Assembly: GCA_001247695.2 (NCBI GenBank)
Contig: LGRX02003698.1
Coordinates: 1 to 64,000, forward strand
Reading direction: 5' to 3'
From: Cymbomonas tetramitiformis
Taxonomy: Eukaryota; Chlorophyta; Pyramimonadophyceae; Pyramimonadales; Pyramimonadaceae
DNA length: 64,000 nt
This document shows positions 22,515 through 34,500 of this stretch, one piece after another. A program made the translations under genes and the position numbers. Numbering within the stretch: position 1 is the first letter of the stretch; each line of letters opens with the position of its first letter. The notes below the pieces were generated by a model. The model was not told where the DNA came from, searched no databases, and saw nothing but the letters and a program-made list of their open reading frames with translations.

Positions 22515-25500
22515 GTGCGGCTACCTCCTCACACATATGCAGAAAGCATCGGGCCTCAAGGGGGATCGTGTTGTGCCGCTCACTGTTCGCGTGCTATTGG
22601 GCTTGCCGAGCGGCCTCAGACGAACACGTGCACCTTCAGTGTGCTATGGGGCTTGCCGAGCGGCCTCAGACGAACACGTGCACCTACAGTGTGCTATGGG
22701 GCTTGCCGAGCGGCCTCAGACGAACACGTGCACCTTCAGTGTGCTGTGGGGCTTGCCAGCGGCCTCAGACGAACACGTGCACCTTCAGTGTGCTATGGGG
22801 CTTGCCGAGCGGCCTCAGACGAACACGTGCACCTTCCAGTGTGCTATGGGGCTTGCCGAGCGGCCTCCGACGAACGTGTGCACCTTCAGTGTGCTATGGG
22901 GCTTGCCGAGCGGCCTCAGACGAACACGTGCACCTTCAGTGTGCTATGGGGCTTGCCGAGCGGCCTCAGACGAACGCGTGCACCTTCAGTGTGCTATGGG
23001 GCTTGCCGAGCGGCCTCAGACGAACGCGTGCACCTTCAGTGTGCTATGGGGCTTGCCGAGCGGCCTCAGACGAACGCGTGCACCTGTGAGGTGTTTGAAG
23101 CGAGAAGATACCCGGGATTTTGCCTGTATCATCTTTGTGGTTTATGCATTTTGAAAGCTCTAACTTTGCTCTTCAGTTTTTCGAGCGTGGCCAGCCAATG
23201 TGGAGTGAATGGCGGAGTTGCGCCCTCATGCCTGAAACGTGCTTTCGGGGCTGATGCTGTTGTTTGACGGAGTGGTGATGGTTGAAACTCGGCTGCAGCT
23301 GCAGCAACAGCAGCAGGGCGGAGACTTCCCACTGCCATTACAGCATGGTATGTACGATTTCAAACCAGGCAATGTGCACTTGACACTAGCGTGTGGAACG
23401 ATCACCCTGCACTCTTTGGCCGCCTGCAGTGAAGTAGCCCATCTGCGATCAATAGCATTCCCGCTTATGCCTGTCACAGCGGCCTCGGGAGGTGCAGGCG
23501 CCTGAGTTCCGGGGCCCACTTTGCCGGCTTCAAGACGAACGCCCCATGGGGTGCGAGGTGCAGGCCCAGGCCCAGGCGCCGCGAATTGGCAGCAAGGCCA
23601 GTTCCAAGAGGTCTCTCCGAAAGGAGGAGGCTACGGCGGACCTTCCCAGCAGCCTCCTCTCCATCAACCTCCGCAGCAGTACCCATATCAGCAAGGGCCT
23701 GGCGGCTTCCAAGCACCTCTCGTGAGCCCCGCGCCCCGCTGTGGCGCCCCTTTAGGGAGTGAAGCGCCTATCGTGAGCCCCACGCTCCGCTGTGGTGCCT
23801 CTCCAGTGACCAACATGTGCAGCGCCTCACTAGGTTGGGATGGGACGCGGGTGTGGCGTTGGAGCAGCCACGGCAAGACATGCAGGGGGGTTACATGGGA
23901 GGGTACCCGCCTCAAGGTGACCCATACGGTGGGGGTCATGGAGGCTACGGCCCTCTTCCTGGGGGGCTTCAATCCCCACCGCCTCAAGGACTACAAGGCG
24001 GTGGCTATGGCCAACAGTACGGAGGGAATCCCATTTCGCCCCACGGTCAAGACCACTACTACCCCCAGCAGCCGCAGGTGCGCGCACGGGTCAAGACCAC
24101 TACTACCCCCAGCAGCTGCAGGTGCGCTCACGGGTCAAGACCACTATTACCCCCACCAGCCGTAGGTGCGCGCAGGGGGCTCGGAACTTCCTCCAATCAA
24201 GCAGAATTCACTGTGGATTCCAGCACCTGAGAAACGTTGCCAGGTTGTCTGCCGCCCCCTTCTTGGTGGACGCATTCCTGCCCAGCATAGTGTCACCCTG
24301 CCCAGTACAGGTGAGGATCGCAAGCTGCGGCAGACAGTGGGATGCCGCAACACAACTTGTTAGAGTATTTAGAGGCCGCGGAGAAGCAAGCGACATGAGG
24401 CTCGGGAGTCCAAGCCGCGTCAAATCATGGGATATGTGTTATGAACTGGCAGCAGGTGCATCAGCAGCAGCAGCCGCCATATGTTGCTGAGCCGGGTGGG
24501 AATCACAACCGAGGCCAGCTCCAGGTGGGACAGCGCTCGACGGCGCCGCGCACCACTCGGGTTGGAACGGCGCTCCACCGTTTTTTTGCCCTTCTCTGTC
24601 CACTATGTCGAGGCCCTCAGAGTGGCCACCATCTCGAGTGAAGATGGCGTTGTTGAACCGTTGATCAACTCGGATGTCGTGAGTGGATGGTGAGGTTGTT
24701 ATTAGACTCTTACACTGGTCACCATCTCGGATGGTGGCTTGGTTACTAAACCTTCAAACGGTTCCTCAACTCGTGATTGGGTGGTGGCAATTCTTGCATT
24801 TTTATTTTTCGCTTTTGTGTCATCATGAATTCCTGGGGTCCGCGAAATGTATCCCCAGGTATAGGATACCACGGTCCAGGTTTTTCGATCGCGCGAGAAA
24901 ATCGCGATAACGATTTCTTCCTTTCACAAACTGTTTCCTGCGTTAGTGGGAAATATTTCAGAACAGTTTTTTAAGCCTTCCGCTCGCTTTTTAACACTGT
25001 GGCAGCGGCAGGGATATATCATAAAAGTGCATATGCATGTTAGGTACCGCATATATAAGGCTAGGATGAACTCATATTGGCGAGAGGAACAATTTGATAT
25101 GCGGGGTTTCGCATTCTGCCCAGTAGAATGGAAGATGCCTCATCTTCGCGGACCTTTTCAATTTTTTCCAACTTCTTGGATCAGCGTGGATCAGTTAAAA
25201 GGACAGCGGAATCTTGTTCAGCAGGTTCAAAATTGCCTAAAACCGTCGAGCTTGTTCGGGGGCGAGATGGGGATTTAAGCGCTAGAATGCGATAATTCGC
25301 ATTCACTATCCCGCACCGGTGAGGAAGCGTGAGTGCATGGCCGAAACCGCATGAAAGTGTGCTTGTGATTCCCCACGGGTATCACAAACACCTGAATAAC
25401 TATGTAGGCTGTGTTTCCGTGCGTAGCAAAACGAAACACAGCAAATTTGCACTCACAAAGTAACGTTGCAAACGGTCACAAACTTCTAGCGAGCTCTACC

Positions 25501-28500
25501 CTATTGAAGACGCTCGCGGATTGAGCCTTTTTCGCCTTGAGTGCACCAACACAAAGTTGGATATGCTTCACTTACCCAAGTGAAGCATATATATGTGCTC
25601 AAGAGCTCAATTGGCCTTGAATAGATCGCAAAAGCAACAAGCATGTAACAATTTAACCTGACTGGCCAGTGAGACACCTTCCGTTGACCAACACTGGGCA
25701 ACTTTGACCGTGATTTCCGGAGCCGTCCGATGTCCAAATTCACTTTTGAGACCGGATTTCAGCATGGCGCACCCCAGTTTATATCCATAGCCGCGAGGAA
25801 ATTTTCATCCGAGAAAATTTTGTCTGACCGTATTATCCCATACCAGGTCTGGGGACCGCGTTCGATGTATTACGTAATATTTCTACGCAAATTTTAACGA
25901 GTGAAGAATAAAAATGCAAAGTTTGCGCGCGGACAAAATCCCTCGTCCAGAATCAGATTCTGGACGAGGAAAATAAAGATGCAAGAACTGTAATGCTGTT
26001 AGATCCTCATAGGGTTCGTTGTCCTGCATGGTACGAATTAGGTTTTATTCCTTTGCAGCCCAATGCTCACTCGTTCACGTTTTCTGAGCGCTGTGGTGGC
26101 GCTGTGGGGGGGGCTGCAGGGCATGTACGGCGGAGGGATCAGCCCAGGCCAGATGCAGCATGTGAGCACCGCGCTTGCCCCATTTCCTCTCTCGCCTCTG
26201 TCGCCGCACTCCGCGGGTGTGTGCCCTGGGAAGGACGCCTGCACCCGAGCTCCATCAGCAGCAAGCTGCTGCGCCTCTGCGAGGAACTGAATGGTCGAAC
26301 AATGGGATTTTGTTGGGACCGGATGCCACGTGGCCCACACCTCTCACGGGCGTGTCCCAGAGAATCTGTGTGGTTGGGACTGGATGCCACGTGGCGCACC
26401 CTTCTCACGGGCGTGTCCCAGAGAATCTGTTTGGTTGGGACCGGATGCCACGTGGCGAACCCTTCTCACGGGCGTGTCCCAGAGAATCTGTTTGGTTGGG
26501 ACCGGATGCCACGTGGCGCGCCCTTCTCATGGGCGTGTCCCAGAGAATCTGTGTCTATCGACCCCGCTCCAGGAGTTGACCACTGGCGATCCTTGAACAC
26601 ACGTAATCCTTCCCTTGGGCGAGTCACCAAGGCCAAGTCGGCAGGGCCGCAAGGGTGCTGAATTCCTACCCCCCCTCTCTCTCTCGGAACCCAGCTGCCT
26701 CGGCGTGGAGTGAGCTGGCAGCGTTTGGGCCGTACAGAACCACCACCAGAAGCAGAACTACGCTCACGCTCTCGAGCAGCAGATCCGTGAAAAGCAGGAG
26801 CGCAAGGTGCTGCTCTTGTCGACCGCATCCCTTCACCCTTTCCCCTCGCGGCTCGTGCCTCTGCCTGTCCAGTCCCCACCGCGAGGCCGGCCTTGACTCT
26901 AGCAAAGGGCAGGCTGCATCGAGCGCTGCCCTTCGAGTTCACCCGGGACCGAGGCTCGTGAGACCCGGCAAGCATTGCATTGTCTGGAACCCCGGTCGAA
27001 GCAGAGAGAAGTGAGGTGCTGCGGCGGGGTGCCACGCGGGGCGATGCTCGCAGGAGCGGGAGTTGCAGCAGCGCAAGAAGCAGGACATGCTGGATGATGA
27101 GGCAATGGCCGCATACAACCCGTGGGGCAAGGGGGGAGCTGGCGCCCCTCTCAGGGACCAGAAGGGGGCCGTGGTGACAGACCTGAGCGCCATGCACCAC
27201 CACAATGCGGCGATGCAGGACGGCCTCCAGCAGGGTGGCCAAATGCAGCTCCAGGTGACCGGGGCACCCTCAGCACGGCCCTCAAATGTGGCTCCAAGCA
27301 GCCAATGGCAGCCTCAGCAAGATGCCTCACTGTGGCTCCAGGTGACAGGGGAACCACTAGCAGGGCGTCCAAGTATGGCTGCAGGTGTGGGGGATGCTCC
27401 AGGCGTTCGAGGCACCTTCAGTAGGGTGCCTAGATGTGGCTCCAGGCGACAGGTGGCAGGGATGCCATGATGTGTGCCTGCAGATGACACGGACACTGGG
27501 GGAGGGCGCTGCAGGGCAACGTGCACCATGGCATGCCCGCCCCCAACCAGCAGGCGCCCCAAATGCCGCCCCAAGATCCGGTGCGCCCGGGCTCTCCCCT
27601 CACGCCACACTGGCTGAGGCAACTTGTTGAGGCACGCCTGAGTAGCAAAATGGCGGTGTGGCGGTGTACGGGGCCGGAGGGGGTGTTGGAGTGATATGGT
27701 GCGAAGCGGGGGCATGGCCGCAGGCGGGAGGAGGGAATCTGGTCGGGCGGTTCAGGTCGGACAACGGCATGATGACGCACCACGAGGTCCAGCAGCGGCA
27801 GAATGCGCAGCGCGAGATGCAGGAGGCGCTGCAGCAGCAGATCGACGAGCGTAAGCGAATAAAGGATGCTGAGAAGGTGCGTTGTGTCGCATGTCCATAG
27901 CGTGAATGCTCACCCCTTAACTATCCCTGAGATAAAGGGCACCGTATGTAAGCGCACGCCCTCACAAGCTGGCATGCCCGGTTTGTATGGAGATGAGAGC
28001 AACGTGTGGAGGGGGTGGAGGGGTTTGACGGCACGAATCGGGGAGGCTGGAGGAGTTTGGGCGATATGCAGGCGGCGCAGAAGGCAGAGGAGGCTCGTGA
28101 AAACGAGAGGCTGCAGCGCGAACAGCAGCAGCTGGAGCAGGCGTTCCTCCAGGAAAGAAACGACAAGCAGCAGAAGCACAAGCAGATGATGCAGGATGCG
28201 GAGCAGGTGCGGCCGCATTACTCGGGCCCTCTCAACCTTCTTCCAGGTGGTCACCGGGACCAGGGGCGTCGCATTTGCAGCGGCCCGAGCCACCAGCCAA
28301 GCAAACCGCCTTCGTTGCCGCGCATGGCAAGGGATGCAACAGCACAACGCATCACGGACCCCCCGAGGGGGTCATCCCGAGGCCCACGGTGGGCCAAGGC
28401 ACGCTTCGTGGCCTAACGCTTATCCTAAGAATATGGTGGGGGCTGGACACTAATTAAGCCATTGGTCAAAATAAGCCATGTATGTAAAATTAATTTCTTT

Positions 28501-31500
28501 ACCTAATGACCCTACGATATTGGGGGAGGTCATATTAGATGAGAAATTGGCCGCCGATCTCGAATCTGCAGTCAGATTTTGCGAATTCTAAATATAAATA
28601 TGGTATGAATGCGATGCAAGGGGGTGTAGAAGTGGAAATTCATATCAAATCCCATATCTTACATGGTCCTCCATCGTTCTGTGATACAGGATTCATTTCA
28701 TTGGCCAGATCGTGAATGTGACGTGTATTCGATTGGCCAAAACCAGTTCGGATTCAATTCGACATGCATCCAAATTTTGAAAGATCAGAGAACGCATTCT
28801 CCCGAGCACTCTGATTGGCCGATGGAAAGCATCGAAACAAATCTTGGATAAATGCTTTCGTTTTCTTTACGTTTTGACCTAGTTTTGACCCTTGAAAAAT
28901 GCTGAACTGCCTGCTGACTGCCGGTGATATGCGTGATAACCAGCGCTCAACAAAGCTATATATCACGGATATAGTCAGAGCCATGTTCACAGATAGTACA
29001 TATGCTTGCTGGGAGAAAAGCATGCGCACCATCACGTTTGGTTTTCCTGAGATTCGAATGCAACTAGGGTTCTCACCACATCCAACAAGCGGGAATGGAC
29101 AGTTTACGTTTGTTCTCAGCAGAGCATAGGTCAACTGTCCATCTGAACCTTGTTGACACTCCTTAAAAGTGTGAACATGGCTTACCACTTGGGAGATGTG
29201 CGGAGTTCACGGAAGCAAACCGCTCACGAGCGATGCCGGCGTACTTTGATGCATTTCAACGAGCATGCAAGCGTGAAGTATGCACATATGAGTGAAGTAT
29301 TTGCATATGCGTGTGCAAGCGTGAAGTATGCACATATGAGTGAAGTATTTGCATATGCGTGTGCAAGCGTGAAGTGTGCACATATGACTGAAGTATTGCA
29401 TATGCGTGTGCAAGCGTGAAGTATGCACATATGAGTGAAGTATTTGCATATGCGTGAGGGTCATTTTCAGCTGTTTTCAACAATCTAGCACGTGCTTTGT
29501 GTTTTTCCCCCATTCCCCCATTCTCAGAGATATTCAAATTTCACTTTCTCACGCTGTAGAGGCTTGCTGCGTGCGTACGACATAACAGAAGTTTTGGCAG
29601 CAGTCAGCGGACACGTTTTTCGTTGCGGAATTTTGTTTGGATCAAATGTGTCTCGATTGCCAGGCACGGCCGGAGTGAGCTAAAATCTTCAGCCATCTTT
29701 AAAACAGCAACGTAAATATTAGGAGTTGACGCCAATCTTGTGCAAATATACTCTTCACTGAGACAAAAACAAATACCACCTGAATAATTTTTTGCCAGAG
29801 CTTAACACTGCATTTGCCAGTGTTAAGGGCGAAATATTGTTTTCACAGCAGTCGAGTGATCCGCTTCGCCCCATCTGCATCTCGGAAATGACACCACTCT
29901 GACTCAGGTTCAAGGTTTTCGAGATCGGCGCGAAATTTACAGTGTTAACGTGGGCTCGGTCAGCGCTCGGCTGTGACAGTGTCCAGCCCCCACCATATAA
30001 GAAGCCTGGCCTCACGGTCGGTAAGCATGTCCCGGGGAACCTCGGCCTTTCACTCAGGACTTCGTTTGCGATGACCTCGTTTCTTGTCGGCGAGTGGCGG
30101 GGGTTCGGGGGCGCAGGCGGCAGCGTTGGCGCAGGCGGAGAAGGATCGTCAACGGGCAGAGAAGGAGCGGCTGGATCAGCTGGATGCGGAGCCAGCGCGT
30201 GGGGGTGGGCCGCCGGGGGTGCCACACGCGCACCAGCCGGGCAGTCGGGAGCGCACCCCGCCGTCACTGCGGGAGCGGCAGGAGGCGGGTGGGCGTGCAG
30301 AGCGCGTCGGGTGGGACGACGCCCAAAACGCCGCAGGGGTGGCACCTCGCCGCCCTCCCTCCGGCGACCGCGACAACCCCCCTCCGAGGGAGGGGCACTC
30401 TCGCCGGCAAGTCCCAGCTACCCCTGCCAGTTCCGACCCTCGGATCTTCATGGGTCTCCCTCTCTCCCGATGGCCCCCGTGGTGTGGCACTCGGGGTCCT
30501 GCGCTCCGCGGTCACGGCGCTCCAGCCCCTGCAGGGGTGCACTGATGGGGAGAGGCCGGGGCTAGGTGCAGGGATCGGCCCGGTAGTGGAGACGGCTATC
30601 GACAATCCGACGTCACCAAGCTGCGCGAAGAGCTGCACCGCGAGCAGATCGGGTTGCGGGAGCAGATGGTGCGCCTTCCCACCAGTGCGCATGACCATGA
30701 CCAGTGCCCACGACCATGACCAGTGCGCATGACCATGACCAGTGCCCACGACCATGACCAGTGCGCATGACCATGACCAGTGCCCACGACCATGACAAGT
30801 GCCCGCGAGCATGACCAGTGCCCACGACCATGACCAGTGCCCATGACCATGACCAGTGCCCATGACCATGTCCAGTGCCCACGACCATGACCAGTGCCCA
30901 TGACCATGACCAGTGCGCATGACCATGACCAGTGCCCACGAATTACGACCATGCCCACGACCATGACCAGTGCCCGCGACCATGTCCAGTGCCCATGAGA
31001 CCATGACCAGTGCCCATGACCATGACCAGTGCCCACGATTCATGACCAGTGCCCACGACCATGACCAGTGCCCACGACCATGACCAGTGCCCACGACTCA
31101 TGACCTCGCGCCCATGACCGCACCAGTGCGCATGACCATGTAACCAGTGCCCACGACCATGACCAGTGCCCATGATCAGTGACCAGTGCGCATGACCATG
31201 ACCAGTGCGCATGACCATGACCAGTGCCCACCTACCATGACCAGTGCCCACACCACGACCAGTGCCTATGATCATGACCTGTGCGCACGATCATGACCAG
31301 TGCCCACGACCATGTCCAGCCCATGACCCCATGACCAGTGCCCACCCACTGCACTGAGCTCTGGCGATCATGACTAATGCGCATGACCATGAATTAATGC
31401 CCACGAATTATGACCAGTGCCCACGACCATGACCAGTGCCCACCATGACCAGTGCCCACGACCATGACCAGTGCCCACGACCATGACCAGTGCCCATGAG

Positions 31501-34500
31501 TATGACCATTGCCCGAAACCATGACCACTGCTCAGCGGTAAAGCTGCTGCACAGGAGGAAGGCTTTGGGCATCTGCACGCGACGCCACCAATTTCGATGT
31601 GGTCCGTTTACCCCCTGCTGGATCTGGGGACGCCGAGGTGTTGCAGGTGAAGCAGGGTGAGGACTTGCTATCGCTGAGGGAGCGCGCGCGGCAGGCTGAG
31701 CTTGAGACAGAGCAGGCGCGCGCGGAGCTGCGGTGAGTTCCGGCGTTCCCCCGCTGCCGCGCTTCCCACCCCCTCGGCAGGCCGCGCCAGTGGTTACGTT
31801 GGGCTCAGTGGCCGCAGGGGCGTGGTGCTGCGCAGGGGGCTGCGGGAAGAAGTGGCACGGCGGCCTCCGCCCATGCCGGCAGTGGACGAGTATTCGGCGC
31901 CAGACATCCTGGAGATTCCGCCCGTGGTGGACTTCTCCCCACCCAGATCAAGAGGGCGCGAGCAGCCACATAAGAGGTGCGCGTCGCGCCTCGTCGAAGG
32001 TGTGCTGCGGGGCGCTTCGGTGGCGCCACGGCGTTCCGAGGGGAACTGATATCGCCCCCAGAGCGGGGACGCTTGGGCGCCCCGCTCAGTGGTCAGGGAT
32101 GTCTGCTGATGGCACTGACACCGAGGATGGCATTGTAGGATGCCCCTGGATATCCGAGAGAGTTTAGACCTGGCCGAGCCGTCATCTCCCCAGAGACCCA
32201 TGTACCAGATTAAGCCACCTCAGACGGCCATGACAAACTACTCCGTGGACATGGGGGCCTCGATGGCCGGTGATAGGTGCGCCCCGTCCATCAGCAACCT
32301 CTGCCCGTTGCGCCTCCAGCGAATGCGCTCGCTGGGGGCGTGTGCTGAGTTTGAGTTCTGCCGGCGATGGATTGGGCAAAGTCGAGGGTCACTAGGCACC
32401 TCTGGATTTACCGCACTAGCCGCGCCATGATGGTGGAAGGACACATGCGCTGACCTCGCAAGGGCCGGGGCCGGGGCGTCCGATTGTGAGATTGAGAAGA
32501 GGGCCTGAGGGAGGCTGGTTTGCTGTCCCTGTTGGGGATTGGAGCTGATGGGAGCTCGGGGCACTGCTGCTACAGCACTTTCATTCCAATAGCCAACGGC
32601 CCCGCCCATCATCTAGGTAAATCCCATGGCCATATGCACACCTCTCACATGGCACATCCGCCCCGGGCGAGCTGCGCACGGCTTGAACATGTGGTAGCAG
32701 CCGCCATGGGGAGTGGTGGAATGCCGTGGTCTGCTAGCACAGGAAAATGCTGTGGAGGTTTCTGCCCGGATGCTCTTTCTCGCAACGTAGGCCAATGCTC
32801 CGGTGGTCCCTGCGTTTGCCATCGACAACTTCCCACTCCGCCAGTTTAATGCTCAAAAGCGCAGCGCTCCTGAGCCGTGCACTGTGACGCGGGCTGAGCC
32901 TCGGTTGTGCTGATTTGCGAGCAGGATCGCTACCTCCCGAGCCAAGGGCCAAGCCCCCTATGCGCGGCCTTGATGCGGCCAGGCGGGCGGAAGGCTCGCG
33001 GCCGAGTTCGCGGCCGGGCTCTGGCCGCCCGCCGCCTGCTCCTTCAGGCCCTCGGCCGGGCTCCAGTGGAAGCAACCAGGGCCTCGACTCGAGGGCAATG
33101 ACTCCAAGCACGATGAATTTAGACGCCCTCCTGCTACGAAATGAAAACAAGGTGATACCGGCGTGCGCTGAGCCTGCTGTTTCCCTCTTGTGGCATCCCC
33201 TTCCCCCAGGGTCCAGGCACACAGATTGTCTTTTCGGATTTCTGCCACTTTTTCACAGCGGCAGTAACGTGGGTTTATACTGAAGGTTTGGCCCTGTTCA
33301 CTTGTTGACGGGCTTGGGCTGGGAGGAGGATGAAGAGGGGTTTGATGTCCCTTGACGCGCTCCCTCTTTCGCCATTCCGTACCCTGCCCCTCCACCCTCT
33401 CCCCCGTGTCGGTTCCACCCCGGCATTTGGCCTAGGAGAAATGCCACATTCCTGTTAAAGCCGTGTAGCTCTCCCCCTCGGTGTCGGTTCCACCCCGGCA
33501 TTTGGCCTAGGAGAAATGCCACATTCCTGTTGTGCCGTATGCCCTCCCCCCGTGTCGGTTCCACCTGGCATTTGGCCTAGGAGAAATGCCACATTCCTGT
33601 TAAGCCGTGTAGCCCCCCCCCGTCGGTTCCACCCGCCCTAGGAGAAATACATTCCTGTTAAGCCGTGTAGCCCTCCCCGTGTCGGTTCCACCCCGGCATT
33701 TGGCCTAGAGAAATGCCACATTCCTGTTAAAGCCGTAGCCCTCCCCCCGTGTCGGTTCCACCCCGGCATTTGGCCTAGGAGAAATGCCATTCACCTTTAA
33801 AGCCGTAGCCCTCCCCCGTTAAGTTCCACTCGGCATTTGGCCTAGGAGAAATGCCACATTCTGTTAGCCCTCCCCCCGTGTCGGTTCCACCCCGGCATTT
33901 GGCCTAGGCCACATTCCTGGTAATTGGGGGCGTGCCGTAGCCCTCCACCCCCGTGTCGGTTCCACCCCGGGCATTTGGCCTAGGAGAAATGCCACATTCC
34001 TGTTAAAGCCGCGTAGCTCTCCCCCCCCGTGTCGGTTCCACCCCGGCATTTGGCCTAGGAGAAATGCCACATTCCTTTTAAGCCGCGTTGGTGCTGAGAT
34101 CATCGTTTCTCGTTTGCTCGAATCCTCATTTGCCAAAGGCAGGCACTGCAATACATTTCATTAAAATGATTTTGTAAAGTGTTTAAAATGCATTTTGTGC
34201 GTTTTACATGCTTTCTAAATTCATGTTTTTGATGAGATGTCCAGACTGTCTGTGCACGTCACCAAAAGGAAAGAGTCCTCTGGGTCGGGAGCGGTGGGAA
34301 GAGCAAAAGGAACAGAGCTGAACAGGCGTGTCGCTTCGTGGCTACTTGTACATCCTGTTTGTTTCACGGAGCTACATGTGTCATTCGGCTCTACTGCAGC
34401 AGGAGTCACGGATTCTGAAAGTCTGAAACCACAAAAATTCTGTTGCACTCCAATTTGAACATTTCTCTTTTGCTCGAATCCTCATTTGCCATGAAACCAA

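Noticed and set aside
22391..23267. Overlapping open frames of 219-250 residues in all three plus frames
   Set aside because: They are translations of the 50-bp minisatellite in an intron; the identical text in all frames reflects the repeat period, not a protein.
29207..29537. Repeat proteins ([15 protein letters not shown] type) around 29.2-29.5 kb
   Set aside because: The 48-bp unit is divisible by three and stays open on both strands; there is no independent evidence of coding.
30264..31275. Reverse-strand repeat protein of [14 protein letters not shown] type
   Set aside because: Pure translation of the 19-bp array; no splice or start context and the opposite strand carries the host gene.
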